A program made the translations under genes and the position numbers. A stretch of DNA of 64,000 nucleotides from M55B112 sp964539395. Lineage in GTDB: Bacteria > Bacteroidota > Bacteroidia > Bacteroidales > GCA-2748055. How positions within the stretch are numbered: the stretch's first letter is position 1; each line of letters starts with the position of its first letter. Below, piece by piece: positions 1 to 9,766 of this stretch. A model generated the notes under the pieces. That model saw only the letters and a list, made by a program, of their open reading frames with translations. It did no database searches and was not told the DNA's origin. The DNA lies in assembly GCA_964539395.1 (NCBI GenBank), contig CAZIIU010000001.1, positions 62,001 to 126,000 of the forward strand, in the 5' to 3' direction.

Positions 1-3000
1 GGTCAATTTCAAACTTATTCTCCTCCGGCCATACGATCCGGCGGTCGGCCTCACTGTCGTTGTTATACCTTCCGTGCGGCGTTAGCACCAATGGTACCTC
101 ATACTCATAATAGTTGTTCTTGTAGTCGGACCCGATCCTGATAAATGCGGTCAACTCCCTGTCGCGCAGATTTCCGTCGATCAGTGCCTCAGCGTGGGCC
201 TCCATCTGGATCTTCTTATACTGGCGCATATCCAATTCGGTATTCTTGTATGCTGCCCTTGCGTCGCCATCGCCCAGTTCCAGGACCTTCAGCACGATTG
301 ACTGCTCGTTCAGCTGCCTGAGTTGCGGCTGTGTAGGATCAATCTGGCGGTTAAAGCCAGGTGGCAGCGTATAGTTTACCGGCTCCTTTCCGGCGTTCTC
401 TTCGATATTCACTGCTGCGATCGAAAGCACCCCCTGGGGTGGCTCAATACCGGTCCAGTCCTCTCCCCCCTGCAGGAAGGGCTGACTGTACCTGCGCCAT
501 TCGCTCCTGATCAGCTCAAGCCTGGCAAAGCGCAGAAACACCGTATCCTGAAAACCGGTAAGGAACATCCGCATGAACCTGATCGTCTTGAAATCTGAGA
601 TTCCTCCAACCACATGTGTATAGTCATCGATAGGGACCCTGAACTGGTACCACGCCACCTCATCGGTTTTACCGTTTTCATACTCCGCCCGGTCGACCAC
701 CTTATCGACGATATAGTTACGTCCTACTTCAAACTCCGACGGGCTCATATCGATGCGGTATTCATAATATGCTTCAGTCTCACTGAGCGTATTGTCGCGG
801 TTGATGTCCTCTATATCGGGAAGCGTAGTTCCTGTTGTTGCATAAGACTCAGGATTTTCGAGGTCACTCGGGGAGTTTCCCTCCGGGTTGTTGAAGTGCT
901 TATAGCGGTCGAGTATATCGAGTTGCTGTACATCATAGTCGCTCCCACGGTAATAGTGGTAATTATCGGAGGAGGGATCGTCAAGGATCGCGTTATATGC
1001 CTGTTCGTTAAGCTGACCACCAGCAAAAAGGTTTTCAATACGTTGGAGGAAATCGTCCGACTGTGAAGCGAAGAAGGAACGCTCTTCATCATTGCCCAGA
1101 CCATCAAGTCCCACATCCTGGTAAATCCTGGAGGCCGGGTCACTGTTAAAGGCGTTTACCAGCGACTGCACCCTGGGCACCCTTCCCCAGACGGTTGTAT
1201 CCACCTTGGTAACAGTCGCCGTAGAGGGCAGTCCATTCTCAAACATCTTGCGCGAGTCTTTCAGGATATCCTCAGATACGTCGCCAAGGTTGAAAACCAG
1301 TTCACCGCCAGGGTTTCCTTCCATCCCGGCATAGGGATCCATGAGCCAGAATTCGATGAACTGCACGTTGGCAGCTTCAAAATCACTCGAATAGATGGAT
1401 CGCATGATCCCTCCCCATCGTTGTTGTGGATCAAGCAACCTACCATTGGCATCGATCCGCTCATAATCGAAGTTATAGGGTCCGCGTTCCCGAGGGTAAA
1501 AGGAGAGGTTTAACACCGATATATTTGTTGGAACACCGTGGGGGTTCTCCTTTTCAGGAAAGATATCCTGCTCAAATACCTGGTAGACATATGGATTAGA
1601 GAGGTAATCGGGATTCTCCTTGATATGCTGCGGGGTAAGGGAGTTTCCCCTGTGAAAGAGCGGGTCGATCTGGAACCAGGCAAACTTAGCCCTCCCGTAG
1701 CCATATTGCCGGTTGTTGTGCAGTTCGGCCTCAGGGAAATATTCGCTGGGGGTGCTGGCAAGGTGCCAGGCAGAAAAATGTTTCAGATCGATGGAGGTCT
1801 CACTGCCTTCAAAGTCGTCGATATATGCATTCCCCTCCTTCTGAATGGCCCTGGAGTGACCAGGAATGAGCTGGGCAAACTCACCCACAATGGTGAGCTG
1901 GGAAGGTGCTTTTGTCTCGATAAACGGAAGCTTATCGACCAGTGTAGTAATCAGGGGTGCCGGCTTTGAATAGGAGGTATTCATTCCCCAGATGGTATTG
2001 GAGATCGGCTCATTACCGATATTGACCTTCTGGGTATGAGGTCTTTCGCTGAGATGCAGAATGGTTGCCCCGACATTAAAATTGTCGGAAATGGTATAGT
2101 CGAAATGCGACCCCACCATACTTTTGGTCTGGAAATTAAAGAGCGACTGATTCTCAAGTGCGATCTTTACCGGAGTTCCTGATTCCAGGATCCCCTGGTT
2201 AATGATTGTGACGCGACCCAGGGTATAATCGACCGTATAATCCTGACCTTCCATAAGTTCCCTGCCACCTGCGGTTACCTTTACCGATCCCTCGGGAACA
2301 TTCATGGCGTTCAGCATAATCTCTGAGCTGGAGCTGGATGAGTAGGTCCCTGCAAGGAGAAATTTATTTTTCTCCGCGATCTGCTGTGCCTTCGTCTTGG
2401 TACTGTCGTACAACTCGTTAAACAGATAATTGTTAACAGCAATATCAGCTATTTCAGGGGGAAGGCTGTCGCGCAGTATCTTTTCCAGGTCTGCACCGAA
2501 AGGCTCGAGAAGGGGGAAGATCACCCTTCCGCTACCGGGCAGGATAGTAATACCCCTCAAAAAGTCGAACACCCCGTCGGGGTAGGGATCACGTTGGGAG
2601 TTCATGTTATCAAGGTTGAGCAGAGATAGCAGCGTGGTTTTGTTGAGCGTCCCTTCGGGAATGTAATTGATGTTGTTCCCTGTTTTATCATCGCGGTATA
2701 GCACATTGAGGGTAAATTCATCCTCCTGGATCTGGAAAGCGCCAATGGCATATACGTTCTTCATCATCAGGTCCCACGTATAACTCCTTGGGGTAAAATT
2801 GGTTGGTTTCAGGAGCTTCAGGATCAATGTCTGCGGGGCACTAACACCGGAAGAAACCGAGAGCTCACCAACCTGGTAAGTCTGACCCCGATAGGTATAC
2901 TCATAGGCAACGGCAAGCACCTCATCGGTATTCAGTGCGGAGTTAAGTGAAATGAACCCGAGTTTTTCATTAAAATCATATTCACGTGACGAGAGTTGTC

Positions 3001-4297
3001 GCGCATTTTCGATTTTTTCAAAATCGGATCCCAGGCTGAGTCCTGCCGAAGTTAGGGCGCTTGTTGCATTTTTCATTTCCCTCAGTGCACTGTAGGTAGT
3101 GATAAGCTCTTCGTAGGCGCTGTTCAGGCTGTTTCTGGGAAATCTATTCCCCGGTGAAGCTGAGCTTGTAAACTGTCCGCTGTATGGATCGGGCTCTCCC
3201 AGGTCAGTGATTGCCACAATATTCCTGGATTGCTCGAAATTGGTGGTTTTATTGGTGACCCATACCTCGATCTTTGTGATGGTGACATCCGAGGTAACGA
3301 CAGGCAGCCGTTTCATCGCATCGTTATAAGTGTCGCGGAAATAATCGGACAGGAAGAAGTGTTTATTCACATCGTAATCGTCTGCAGTAACCTCAAACTC
3401 ACTGGTCTGGGCACCTCCCGATGCTTCAATTACCTGTGACTCACCGCGCTGTTGTGAGAATACACTGGTCATGCGCAGTTTACCAAATTGCATCTCTGTT
3501 TTAAGTCCGAACAGGCTCATGCTTCCATTGATCAATGATCCGGGCAGCGGGAGGCTGACGTTTCCGGCTTCGATCTTCTTAATGATCTCATCTTCATCAC
3601 CGGCATACTCCAGCTTGGTCTTCTGGTCGAAATCGAAGGTCGCCTCCGTATTGTAGCTAAAATCCATGGTTAGCTTATCCCCTATGGACCCTGAGACATT
3701 CATAATTATCTTTTCGTCGAACTGAAAGGAGGGGGTTCTCCTGAGACGCTCTGAGATATTGGGGTTATCGACCACTGAATAATTGAATCCGAAAATAAGC
3801 TCGGCACTTCCGCTCGGCACAATATTTATTATATTGGACCCGAAAACCTTATCGAACGCCTCTCCTCCAAGGCTGATCGATGGGATAAAAGAGGGCTGAT
3901 CATTCTCTATGCCACCGGATTTAAGCCTCCAGTAGTCCTGAACATCCTTTTTAAACCGGTAGCTCCTGAATTCATCGGATGACATCACTGCAGGGGGGCG
4001 GTAGTTCCAGGTACCTATCTGCTCCCTGAAAATATAGGAATTGGTCTCCGGGTCATATATGACTTCAGCATTGACATTTGATGGGTTGTTAAGGTAGAGC
4101 GGAGATGAATTGGAATGTGAAAAGGGGTAGTTATTCCTGATATTTAACGGATACGGAAGGGTTGTATCGGGCTGTGAAAACAGTAAATCGGTTTGCGTTG
4201 AATATGTTCCATGCATAGCTAATGCCCCCGGACAGACTGTTCCGGCAGCAATAAATACCAGCAATAGCAGAGCGATATGATCTGGCCTGGGCTTCAA
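1..4297 (-). CDS. sprA: Cell-surface protein SprA (T9SS translocon), C-terminus cut by window edge
   Basis: About 1430 codons are open on the minus strand and run past position 1; SprA proteins are usually about 2400 residues, so some 40% is missing. Stretches typical of SprA are visible: ISLGGEAFDKVFG, GNVSLPLPGSL, MQFGKLRMTSVFSQQRGES, AYIDDFEGSE and IEFWLMDPYAG. In this family SprA forms the giant outer-membrane barrel through which type IX cargo passes. No ATG precedes the signal peptide. The frame opens right after the ruvA stop, and the best start is a TTG at 4297 giving KPRPDHIALLLLVFIAAG as a signal-peptide core; a CTG at 4315 and an ATG at 4216 (after the hydrophobic stretch) are the alternatives. 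It probably shares a transcript with ruvA. Confidence 0.9.
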   Translation of the reverse strand, partial: MKPRPDHIALLLLVFIAAGTVCPGALAMHGTYSTQTDLLFSQPDTTLPYPLNIRNNYPFSHSNSSPLYLNNPSNVNAEVIYDPETNSYIFREQIGTWNYRPPAVMSSDEFRSYRFKKDVQDYWRLKSGGIENDQPSFIPSISLGGEAFDKVFGSNIINIVPSGSAELIFGFNYSVVDNPNISERLRRTPSFQFDEKIIMNVSGSIGDKLTMDFSYNTEATFDFDQKTKLEYAGDEDEIIKKIEAGNVSLPLPGSLINGSMSLFGLKTEMQFGKLRMTSVFSQQRGESQVIEASGGAQTSEFEVTADDYDVNKHFFLSDYFRDTYNDAMKRLPVVTSDVTITKIEVWVTNKTTNFEQSRNIVAITDLGEPDPYSGQFTSSASPGNRFPRNSLNSAYEELITTYSALREMKNATSALTSAGLSLGSDFEKIENARQLSSREYDFNEKLGFISLNSALNTDEVLAVAYEYTYRGQTYQVGELSVSSGVSAPQTLILKLLKPTNFTPRSYTWDLMMKNVYAIGAFQIQEDEFTLNVLYRDDKTGNNINYIPEGTLNKTTLLSLLNLDNMNSQRDPYPDGVFDFLRGITILPGSGRVIFPLLEPFGADLEKILRDSLPPEIADIAVNNYLFNELYDSTKTKAQQIAEKNKFLLAGTYSSSSSSEIMLNAMNVPEGSVKVTAGGRELMEGQDYTVDYTLGRVTIINQGILESGTPVKIALENQSLFNFQTKSMVGSHFDYTISDNFNVGATILHLSERPHTQKVNIGNEPISNTIWGMNTSYSKPAPLITTLVDKLPFIETKAPSQLTIVGEFAQLIPGHSRAIQKEGNAYIDDFEGSETSIDLKHFSAWHLASTPSEYFPEAELHNNRQYGYGRAKFAWFQIDPLFHRGNSLTPQHIKENPDYLSNPYVYQVFEQDIFPEKENPHGVPTNISVLNLSFYPRERGPYNFDYERIDANGRLLDPQQRWGGIMRSIYSSDFEAANVQFIEFWLMDPYAGMEGNPGGELVFNLGDVSEDILKDSRKMFENGLPSTATVTKVDTTVWGRVPRVQSLVNAFNSDPASRIYQDVGLDGLGNDEERSFFASQSDDFLQRIENLFAGGQLNEQAYNAILDDPSSDNYHYYRGSDYDVQQLDILDRYKHFNNPEGNSPSDLENPESYATTGTTLPDIEDINRDNTLSETEAYYEYRIDMSPSEFEVGRNYIVDKVVDRAEYENGKTDEVAWYQFRVPIDDYTHVVGGISDFKTIRFMRMFLTGFQDTVFLRFARLELIRSEWRRYSQPFLQGGEDWTGIEPPQGVLSIAAVNIEENAGKEPVNYTLPPGFNRQIDPTQPQLRQLNEQSIVLKVLELGDGDARAAYKNTELDMRQYKKIQMEAHAEALIDGNLRDRELTAFIRIGSDYKNNYYEYEVPLVLTPHGRYNNDSEADRRIVWPEENKFEID

Positions 4298-4318
4298 AAA
4301 TACACAGCGGTTCAGGTT

Positions 4319-4897
4319 TTACATTAATTTCAGGGCTGCCTTAACAACTTCCTCAACACTCATCTTTCCACCTGCCATGATCTTATAAATGCTTTTTTCG
4401 ACAGTCTTTCGTGGAAATCCGAGTGCTACTAATGCTGATAACGCTTCTTCTTTAACAGTATTGTCCCGGGGTTGGAATAATTCATCGGATTCTGAGGCTT
4501 TACCTACCTTATCGCGTAAATCGACGATGATCCTCTGTGCCGACTTGGCGCCAATGCCTTTTATGTTTTGCAGAGCAGCGACATTCCCGCCCAGGATGGA
4601 TTTTTTAACCTCCAGTGCTGTCATTGACGAGAGGATCAGTCGCGCGGTGTTTGCCCCGACACCTGAAACCGAGATAAGCAACCTGAACATCTCTCTCTCT
4701 TCTTTTTCGGCAAAACCATAAAACAGCTGGGCATCCTCCCGCACCAGGTGATGCAAAAAGATTCTTGCTGTTCTGTTATCGCCAATTTTAGAAAAAGTAT
4801 TTACCGAGATGTGAACCTGGTAAGCAACAGATCCTGTCATGATAACCAGTTGTGCCGGGGATTTTTCTATGATTTCACCTTCTATAAACTCATACAT
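4319..4897 (-). CDS. ruvA: Holliday junction branch-migration protein RuvA
   Basis: This 192-residue protein has the usual RuvA length. RuvA binds four-way junctions as a tetramer and loads the RuvB motor. The N-terminal OB fold begins MYEFIEGEI. The helix-hairpin-helix region carries LLISVSGVGANTARLIL and LQNIKGIGAKSAQRIIVDLRDK, and domain III (from about residue 145: ALSALVALGFPRKTVEKSI) is the RuvB contact. It starts 67 bp after the infB stop on the same strand and ends 21 bp before the likely sprA start, so it may be cotranscribed with both. No RuvB or RuvC is in the window. Confidence 0.97.
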   Translation of the reverse strand: MYEFIEGEIIEKSPAQLVIMTGSVAYQVHISVNTFSKIGDNRTARIFLHHLVREDAQLFYGFAEKEEREMFRLLISVSGVGANTARLILSSMTALEVKKSILGGNVAALQNIKGIGAKSAQRIIVDLRDKVGKASESDELFQPRDNTVKEEALSALVALGFPRKTVEKSIYKIMAGGKMSVEEVVKAALKLM

Positions 4898-4964
4898 GGT
4901 TTTTACCTTATTGAGATTGCTAAGTTATTAAAAGGATTCGATAATACTTGGGGGGTTAAAAGAA

Positions 4965-7940
4965 CTACAATTTCTTCTTAACCTCTGTCTCTTCATATGC
5001 TTCAATCATATCTCCCACCTTGATATCGTTGTAGTTGGAGATGTTCAACCCACATTCGAGTCCGCTTACCACCTCCTTTGCATCATCCTTAAATCTTTTG
5101 AGAGACCCCAGTTCGCCTGTATATACAACGATACCATCGCGAATCAGCCTCACCCTGGAACTCCTCCTGATCTTGCCCTCTCTAACAATACATCCGGCGA
5201 TAGTCCCCACCTTCGTAATCTTAAATACTTCGAGGACCTCCAGAGTAGCGGTTATTTCCTCCCTGATTTCGGGAGAGAGCATTCCCTCCATAGCGGCTTT
5301 TACCTCTTCGATGGCATCGTATATAATGGAGTATAGCCGGATGTCGATCTGTTCCTTCTCGGCCAGGCGGCGGGCGCTCAATGACGGCCTGACCTGGAAA
5401 CCGATTACAATGGCATTTGAGGCAGCTGCCAACAGGATATCGGATTCTGATATCTGTCCGACTGCCTGGTGTTTGATATTTACCTGTATCTCACCGGTAC
5501 TCAGCTTAAGAAGTGAATCGGCAAGTGCCTCAACCGATCCGTCGACGTCGCCTTTTACGATCACATTCAGCTCCTGGAAGTTACCAATGGCGATTCTTCT
5601 GCCGATTTCATCGAGGGTAATATGCTTCCTGGTACGCAGATCCTGTTCGCGTTGCAATTGCTCCCGCTTGTTGGTAATCTCCTTTGCCTCTTTATCACTA
5701 CCCATTACATTGAAGCGGTCGCCCGCCTGTGGTGAACCATTCAGACCCAGGATCATCACCGGAGTAGACGGACCGGCTTTTTCAATCTTATTTCCCCTTT
5801 CATTAAACATTGCCTTTACGTGACCGTAATAGTGTCCGGCAATCACAACATCTCCAATATTCAGGGTTCCTTTTTCCACAAGCATTGTGGCAATATTCCC
5901 TCTTCCCTTGTCGAGTGTGGATTCAATGATGGTACCTACAGCCTTTCTGTTGGGATTTGCCTTCAATTCGAGCAGTTCAGCTTCAAGCAGTACCTTTTCC
6001 AGCAGTTCATCAATCTTGATCCCGTTCAATGCAGAAATCTCCTGCGACTGGTATTTGCCTCCCCAGTCCTCCACAAGATAGTTCATATTGGCCAGTTCCT
6101 CCTTAATCTTTTCAGGATTTGCTGTTGGCCTGTCAATTTTATTGATCGCAAAGACGATCGGTACACCGGCAGCAGCGGCATGGTTAATCGCTTCAACTGT
6201 CTGAGGTTTAACACCGTCATCGGCAGCAACCACGATTATGGCCACATCGGTAATCTGGGCTCCCCTAGCACGCATGGCGGTGAAGGCCTCATGTCCGGGT
6301 GTATCAAGGAAAGTAATCTTTCGTCCGTCCTCCAGTTTCACACTGTAGGCCCCTATATGCTGGGTGATCCCCCCGGCTTCACCGGCCACAACATTTGCAC
6401 TCCTGACATAATCGAGGAGTTTTGTTTTTCCGTGGTCGACATGACCCATCACAGTAACAATGGGTGGACGTTGCTCAAGGTTCTTCTCCTCATCATCCTC
6501 TTCCGATATGATATCCATCACATCGGCACTGATAAACTCCACGACAAAGCCATACTCATCGGCAAGCAGCGCCATTGTTTCTGCATCAAGTCTTTGATTG
6601 ATCGACACAAAAAGTCCGAGGCTCATACAAGTTTGGATCACCTCCGTGGGAGAAACATTCATCATGGAAGCAAGCTCACTCACAGAGACGAATTCTGTTA
6701 CTTTCAGAACCTTACGATCCAGTTCGTGCTGCTCTTCCTCCTGCAATAACCGTTGATGGATCGAATCACGCTTTTCCCTGCGGTATTTCGAAGTTTTGGT
6801 TTTACTGCCTTTGGTTGTAAGTTTTGCAAGCGTATCCTTGATCTGCTGCTGCACATCTTCATCGCTCACTTCAGGTCGCAGGGGACGCTTCTTCCGTTTG
6901 TCTCCCGACCGCGACTCTTTTTTCCTGGTTACCGCTTCTTCGTCATCCAGATCTACACGGGAGATATCCTTCCTGATGCGCTTGCGTTTTTTACGGGAAT
7001 CCGCATCAGAATCAGAGCTGGAGGCAACGGGTTTCTTCTTTTTTGGTTGTTTCTTGTCAGGCAGGTCGATCTTCCCAACAACGCTGAGCCCTTTCAGCTT
7101 TTCGAACTGCGTAGGAATATGTTCTTCTGTTTTCCCACCAGCCTTAGGTGCAGACTCTTCCTTTTCCTGCTTTTCTTTGGCTGCAGGAGGCTCCTGGTCT
7201 GCCTTTTCAGCTGGTTTGTCCGGTACAGGTTCGGTTTTTGGTTTATCATCCTTCTCCTCTAAACTTTCTTCTTTCGTCTTCTTCGGACGGGTTTTCTGGT
7301 TCATTGAATCCAAGTCGATCTTTCCGACAACCCTCGGACCTGCTGTAGCTTCATCCTCCTTAACCGGTTTTTCGATCTCAGGCTGCTCTTCGACCTCAGG
7401 CTGTTCTTCAATATCGGGCTGCTCTTTTGTATCGGGTTGCTCTTCTGTATCGGGCTGGTCTTCTGTATCTTCCTCAATAATCTCCTGCTCCCCGGGTGCC
7501 GCTTTCTTTTTCTCAGGTGTCTCCGGAGATGATGAAGGCTCATCTTCCTCTTCAGCTTTAGCTGCTCCTTCATCTGCCTTACCTGTGGACACAGTCTTAC
7601 CCGGATCCTCATCGGTTCCAGGTTTTTTGGTTGTAGTCTTATCAGTAATCAGCAATTCAGGCTCATCTGCGGATGCATCCCTGTCATTCTCCTCCACCGG
7701 CTCTTCAGTGGTTTTTTTATCCCTGAAAGCCTTCATTGTCAGCTTCTCCGCATCCTTCTTCACACTCAGATCCGAGCTGTACTCATCAACCAGGAGGTCG
7801 TATAACCCGGCATCCAGTTTCGTGTTGGGATTCGGGTCGATCTGGTGGCCCTTCTTGTTCAGAAATTCCACGATCGTAGCGATCCCAACATTAAACTCTC
7901 TCGCTGCCTTGCTTAATCTAGTTGCCTTTTTTTCTGTCAT
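4965..7940 (-). CDS. infB: Translation initiation factor IF-2
   Basis: The start is taken at 7940 (MTEKKATRLSKAAREFN), which gives about 991 residues; an upstream in-frame codon would add a Cys-rich peptide unlike the family. The order is an IF2_N fold (residues 1-60), a long acidic Lys/Glu/Pro-rich linker (about 70-400), a second IF2_N domain, the GTPase (G1 GHVDHGKT, G3 DTPGHE, G4 NKID), then the beta-barrel and C-terminal fMet-tRNA-binding domains. IF-2 brings initiator tRNA to the 30S subunit and promotes subunit joining. Long charged linkers are common in Bacteroidota IF-2; here part of it is an 18-bp tandem repeat. It follows nusA by 41 bp in the rimP-nusA-infB operon. Confidence 0.97.
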   Translation of the reverse strand: MTEKKATRLSKAAREFNVGIATIVEFLNKKGHQIDPNPNTKLDAGLYDLLVDEYSSDLSVKKDAEKLTMKAFRDKKTTEEPVEENDRDASADEPELLITDKTTTKKPGTDEDPGKTVSTGKADEGAAKAEEEDEPSSSPETPEKKKAAPGEQEIIEEDTEDQPDTEEQPDTKEQPDIEEQPEVEEQPEIEKPVKEDEATAGPRVVGKIDLDSMNQKTRPKKTKEESLEEKDDKPKTEPVPDKPAEKADQEPPAAKEKQEKEESAPKAGGKTEEHIPTQFEKLKGLSVVGKIDLPDKKQPKKKKPVASSSDSDADSRKKRKRIRKDISRVDLDDEEAVTRKKESRSGDKRKKRPLRPEVSDEDVQQQIKDTLAKLTTKGSKTKTSKYRREKRDSIHQRLLQEEEQHELDRKVLKVTEFVSVSELASMMNVSPTEVIQTCMSLGLFVSINQRLDAETMALLADEYGFVVEFISADVMDIISEEDDEEKNLEQRPPIVTVMGHVDHGKTKLLDYVRSANVVAGEAGGITQHIGAYSVKLEDGRKITFLDTPGHEAFTAMRARGAQITDVAIIVVAADDGVKPQTVEAINHAAAAGVPIVFAINKIDRPTANPEKIKEELANMNYLVEDWGGKYQSQEISALNGIKIDELLEKVLLEAELLELKANPNRKAVGTIIESTLDKGRGNIATMLVEKGTLNIGDVVIAGHYYGHVKAMFNERGNKIEKAGPSTPVMILGLNGSPQAGDRFNVMGSDKEAKEITNKREQLQREQDLRTRKHITLDEIGRRIAIGNFQELNVIVKGDVDGSVEALADSLLKLSTGEIQVNIKHQAVGQISESDILLAAASNAIVIGFQVRPSLSARRLAEKEQIDIRLYSIIYDAIEEVKAAMEGMLSPEIREEITATLEVLEVFKITKVGTIAGCIVREGKIRRSSRVRLIRDGIVVYTGELGSLKRFKDDAKEVVSGLECGLNISNYNDIKVGDMIEAYEETEVKKKL
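7377..7466 (-). repeat. Five 18-bp in-frame tandem repeats in the infB linker
   Basis: Five contiguous 18-bp units (7377-7394, 7395-7412, 7413-7430, 7431-7448, 7449-7466) encode an EEQP(D/E)-type hexapeptide ladder in the disordered IF-2 linker. The unit length is a multiple of three, so changes in copy number keep the frame. Units differ by a few bases each, mostly synonymous or D/E swaps. Confidence 0.85.
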
Positions 7941-7981
7941 ACAACAATTATCAATTATACAACAGCTCAATCAAGCTGTTT

Positions 7982-9220
7982 CTATTCAAATTCCTCATTC
8001 AGGACCTTCATAACCTCACGGATGGTCTCCTCCTCAAGATCTGTCCGTTTAACAAGGTCCTCAACAGTGAGGCTTAAGACCGATTTGGCAGTATCGCAAC
8101 CTATTGCCTTCAGTTCATCCAATACCCAACCTTCAATTTCATCGGCAAATTCTTCCAGGTTCACATCCTCGTCATCATCCTCATTCATTTCACGGTAAAC
8201 ATCAATTTCATAACCGGTAAGCTGACTTGCCAGCTTGATGTTCAATCCACCCTTTCCGATAGCCAGGGAGACCTCCTTGGGCTGAAGGTAAACCTCCGCC
8301 TTTTTCTCCTCGTCATTCAGTTTGATAGATGCGATCTTAGCCGGACTCAATGCCCTGGATATAAATAAACTCAAATTATTTGTAAAGTTAATTACATCAA
8401 TATTCTCATTTCTCAGTTCCCTGACTATCCCGTGGATCCTGGATCCTTTCATCCCAACACAGGCTCCAACAGGATCAATCCGTTCGTCATACGACTCAAC
8501 TGCTACCTTGGCCCGCTCCCCTGGTACCCTTACAATTTTTTTAATGGTGATCAGTCCGTCAAAAATTTCGGGCACCTCCAGTTCAAACAACCGTTCCAGG
8601 AACATGGGTGAAGTTCTTGAGAGGATGATCAACGGGTTTGCATTTCTCATCTCTACGGCTATTACAACGGCGCGCATTGTATCTCCCTTCCTGAAATAGT
8701 CGGACGGGATCTGTTCCGCTTTGGGCAGTATCAGTTCATTGCCTTCATCATCAAGCACCAGTATTTCCCTTTTCCAAATCTGGTAAACCTCGCCGGTAAC
8801 GATCTCACCGGTTCGATCCTTGTATTTCATATACACTGAACTCTTCTCCAGTTCAAGGATCCTGGAAGAGAGATTTTGCCTGAGCGAAAGAATCGCCCTG
8901 CGTCCGAAATCCTTCATCTTCACTTCATCGGAAACCTCCTCCCCTACTTCGTAATCCTCATCAATGAGTTTCGCCTGCGATAAGCTGATCTGAAGATTCG
9001 GGTCCTCAACTTCACCATCTTCCACAACCTCCCTGTTTCTCCAAATCTCAAAATCTCCCTTATCAATGTTTATTATAATGTCGAAATTCTCATCAGATCC
9101 GTAGTTTTTCTGCAGCATGTTCCTGAAAACATCCTCCAGCACACTCATCATGGTCACCCGGTCGATGTTCTTGAGCTCCTTGAATTCCGAAAACGTATCA
9201 AATAAATTCAGATTTTCCAT
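7982..9220 (-). CDS. nusA: Transcription elongation/termination factor NusA
   Basis: A 412-residue NusA that modulates RNA polymerase pausing, termination and antitermination. The order is an N-terminal RNAP-binding domain (about 1-130), an S1 domain (about 135-200, GEIVTGEVYQIWKREILV), and KH1/KH2 with RIDPVGACVGMKGSRI and the second loop LAIGKGGLNIKLASQLTGY. The C-terminus is a short acidic helix-hairpin-helix-like tail (LDELKAIGCDTAKSVLSL) rather than the two long acidic repeats of E. coli. It lies 16 bp after rimP and 41 bp before infB, the conserved operon order. Confidence 0.97.
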   Translation of the reverse strand: MENLNLFDTFSEFKELKNIDRVTMMSVLEDVFRNMLQKNYGSDENFDIIINIDKGDFEIWRNREVVEDGEVEDPNLQISLSQAKLIDEDYEVGEEVSDEVKMKDFGRRAILSLRQNLSSRILELEKSSVYMKYKDRTGEIVTGEVYQIWKREILVLDDEGNELILPKAEQIPSDYFRKGDTMRAVVIAVEMRNANPLIILSRTSPMFLERLFELEVPEIFDGLITIKKIVRVPGERAKVAVESYDERIDPVGACVGMKGSRIHGIVRELRNENIDVINFTNNLSLFISRALSPAKIASIKLNDEEKKAEVYLQPKEVSLAIGKGGLNIKLASQLTGYEIDVYREMNEDDDEDVNLEEFADEIEGWVLDELKAIGCDTAKSVLSLTVEDLVKRTDLEEETIREVMKVLNEEFE

Positions 9221-9236
9221 AGTATGCCATCAAACT

Positions 9237-9704
9237 TTAAAACTCTATTACAACTTTAGTTGATTTAATATCACTTAATGCAAACGTTTTTTCTGCCTGA
9301 ACGGTTTTCTTCTTCCTCTGGCTTCCCCCGGAAACCAGTTTTACTGCTACCTCCAATGTGATGCTATCGTCATCCATCCCGGTAAGCCGCCCTTTTTTCT
9401 TCTTCCCGTCGTTGAAGACCACCTCTACTGCACGACCAATATTCTTCTCATATTGTTGCTTCATCACAAGCGGAGATTCCAGTCCGGGTGACGAAACCTC
9501 AAGGCTGAAATTCTCATCAATCTGCTCAAGTTGTGACGCAAGCCAACGCGAAAGTTCTGCACATTCGCTCACCTTCACCCCCTCCATTGAATCAATCAGT
9601 ACACGGACCTCATTTGATTTTCCGATACTGACATCCACCAGGAATAGCCCCGATCCCCTGATCCTGCTGTTTACAAGTTCATTTATTTTGCTCTCCGGAA
9701 TCAT
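9237..9704 (-). CDS. rimP: Ribosome maturation factor RimP
   Basis: A 155-residue RimP, which helps 30S subunit assembly. The N-terminal alpha/beta domain contains LFLVDVSIGKSNEVRVLIDS and the family signature LEVSSPGLESPL; the C-terminal SH3-like barrel follows with GRLTGMDDDSITL. It is the first gene of rimP-nusA-infB. A strong promoter match lies 63-93 bp upstream, and a 10-bp-stem hairpin sits in the predicted leader just before the start codon. Confidence 0.96.
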   Translation of the reverse strand: MIPESKINELVNSRIRGSGLFLVDVSIGKSNEVRVLIDSMEGVKVSECAELSRWLASQLEQIDENFSLEVSSPGLESPLVMKQQYEKNIGRAVEVVFNDGKKKKGRLTGMDDDSITLEVAVKLVSGGSQRKKKTVQAEKTFALSDIKSTKVVIEF

Positions 9705-9715
9705 ATTGCCAACAA

Positions 9716-9739
9716 AATAGGGGACAAATGTCCCCTATT
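9716..9739 (-). promoter_or_regulatory. Perfect 10-bp-stem hairpin in the rimP leader
   Basis: AATAGGGGAC and GTCCCCTATT are perfect inverted arms around a 4-base loop. The hairpin ends 11 bases before the rimP ATG and lies inside the leader predicted from the upstream promoter. No T-run follows on either strand, so an intrinsic terminator is unlikely. It could limit ribosome access or be a protein-binding site; that role is inference. Confidence 0.6.
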
Positions 9740-9766
9740 CTAATCTACCTCGTTTCAAACAATATG

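Noticed and set aside
6796..8013. A Ser-rich plus-strand frame of 405 codons opposite infB
   Set aside because: The serine richness is the reverse reading of Glu/Lys-rich linker codons of IF-2.
9716..9739. Intrinsic terminator after rodA
   Set aside because: There is no T-run after the stem on the minus strand and it lies over 230 bp past rodA, inside the predicted rimP leader.
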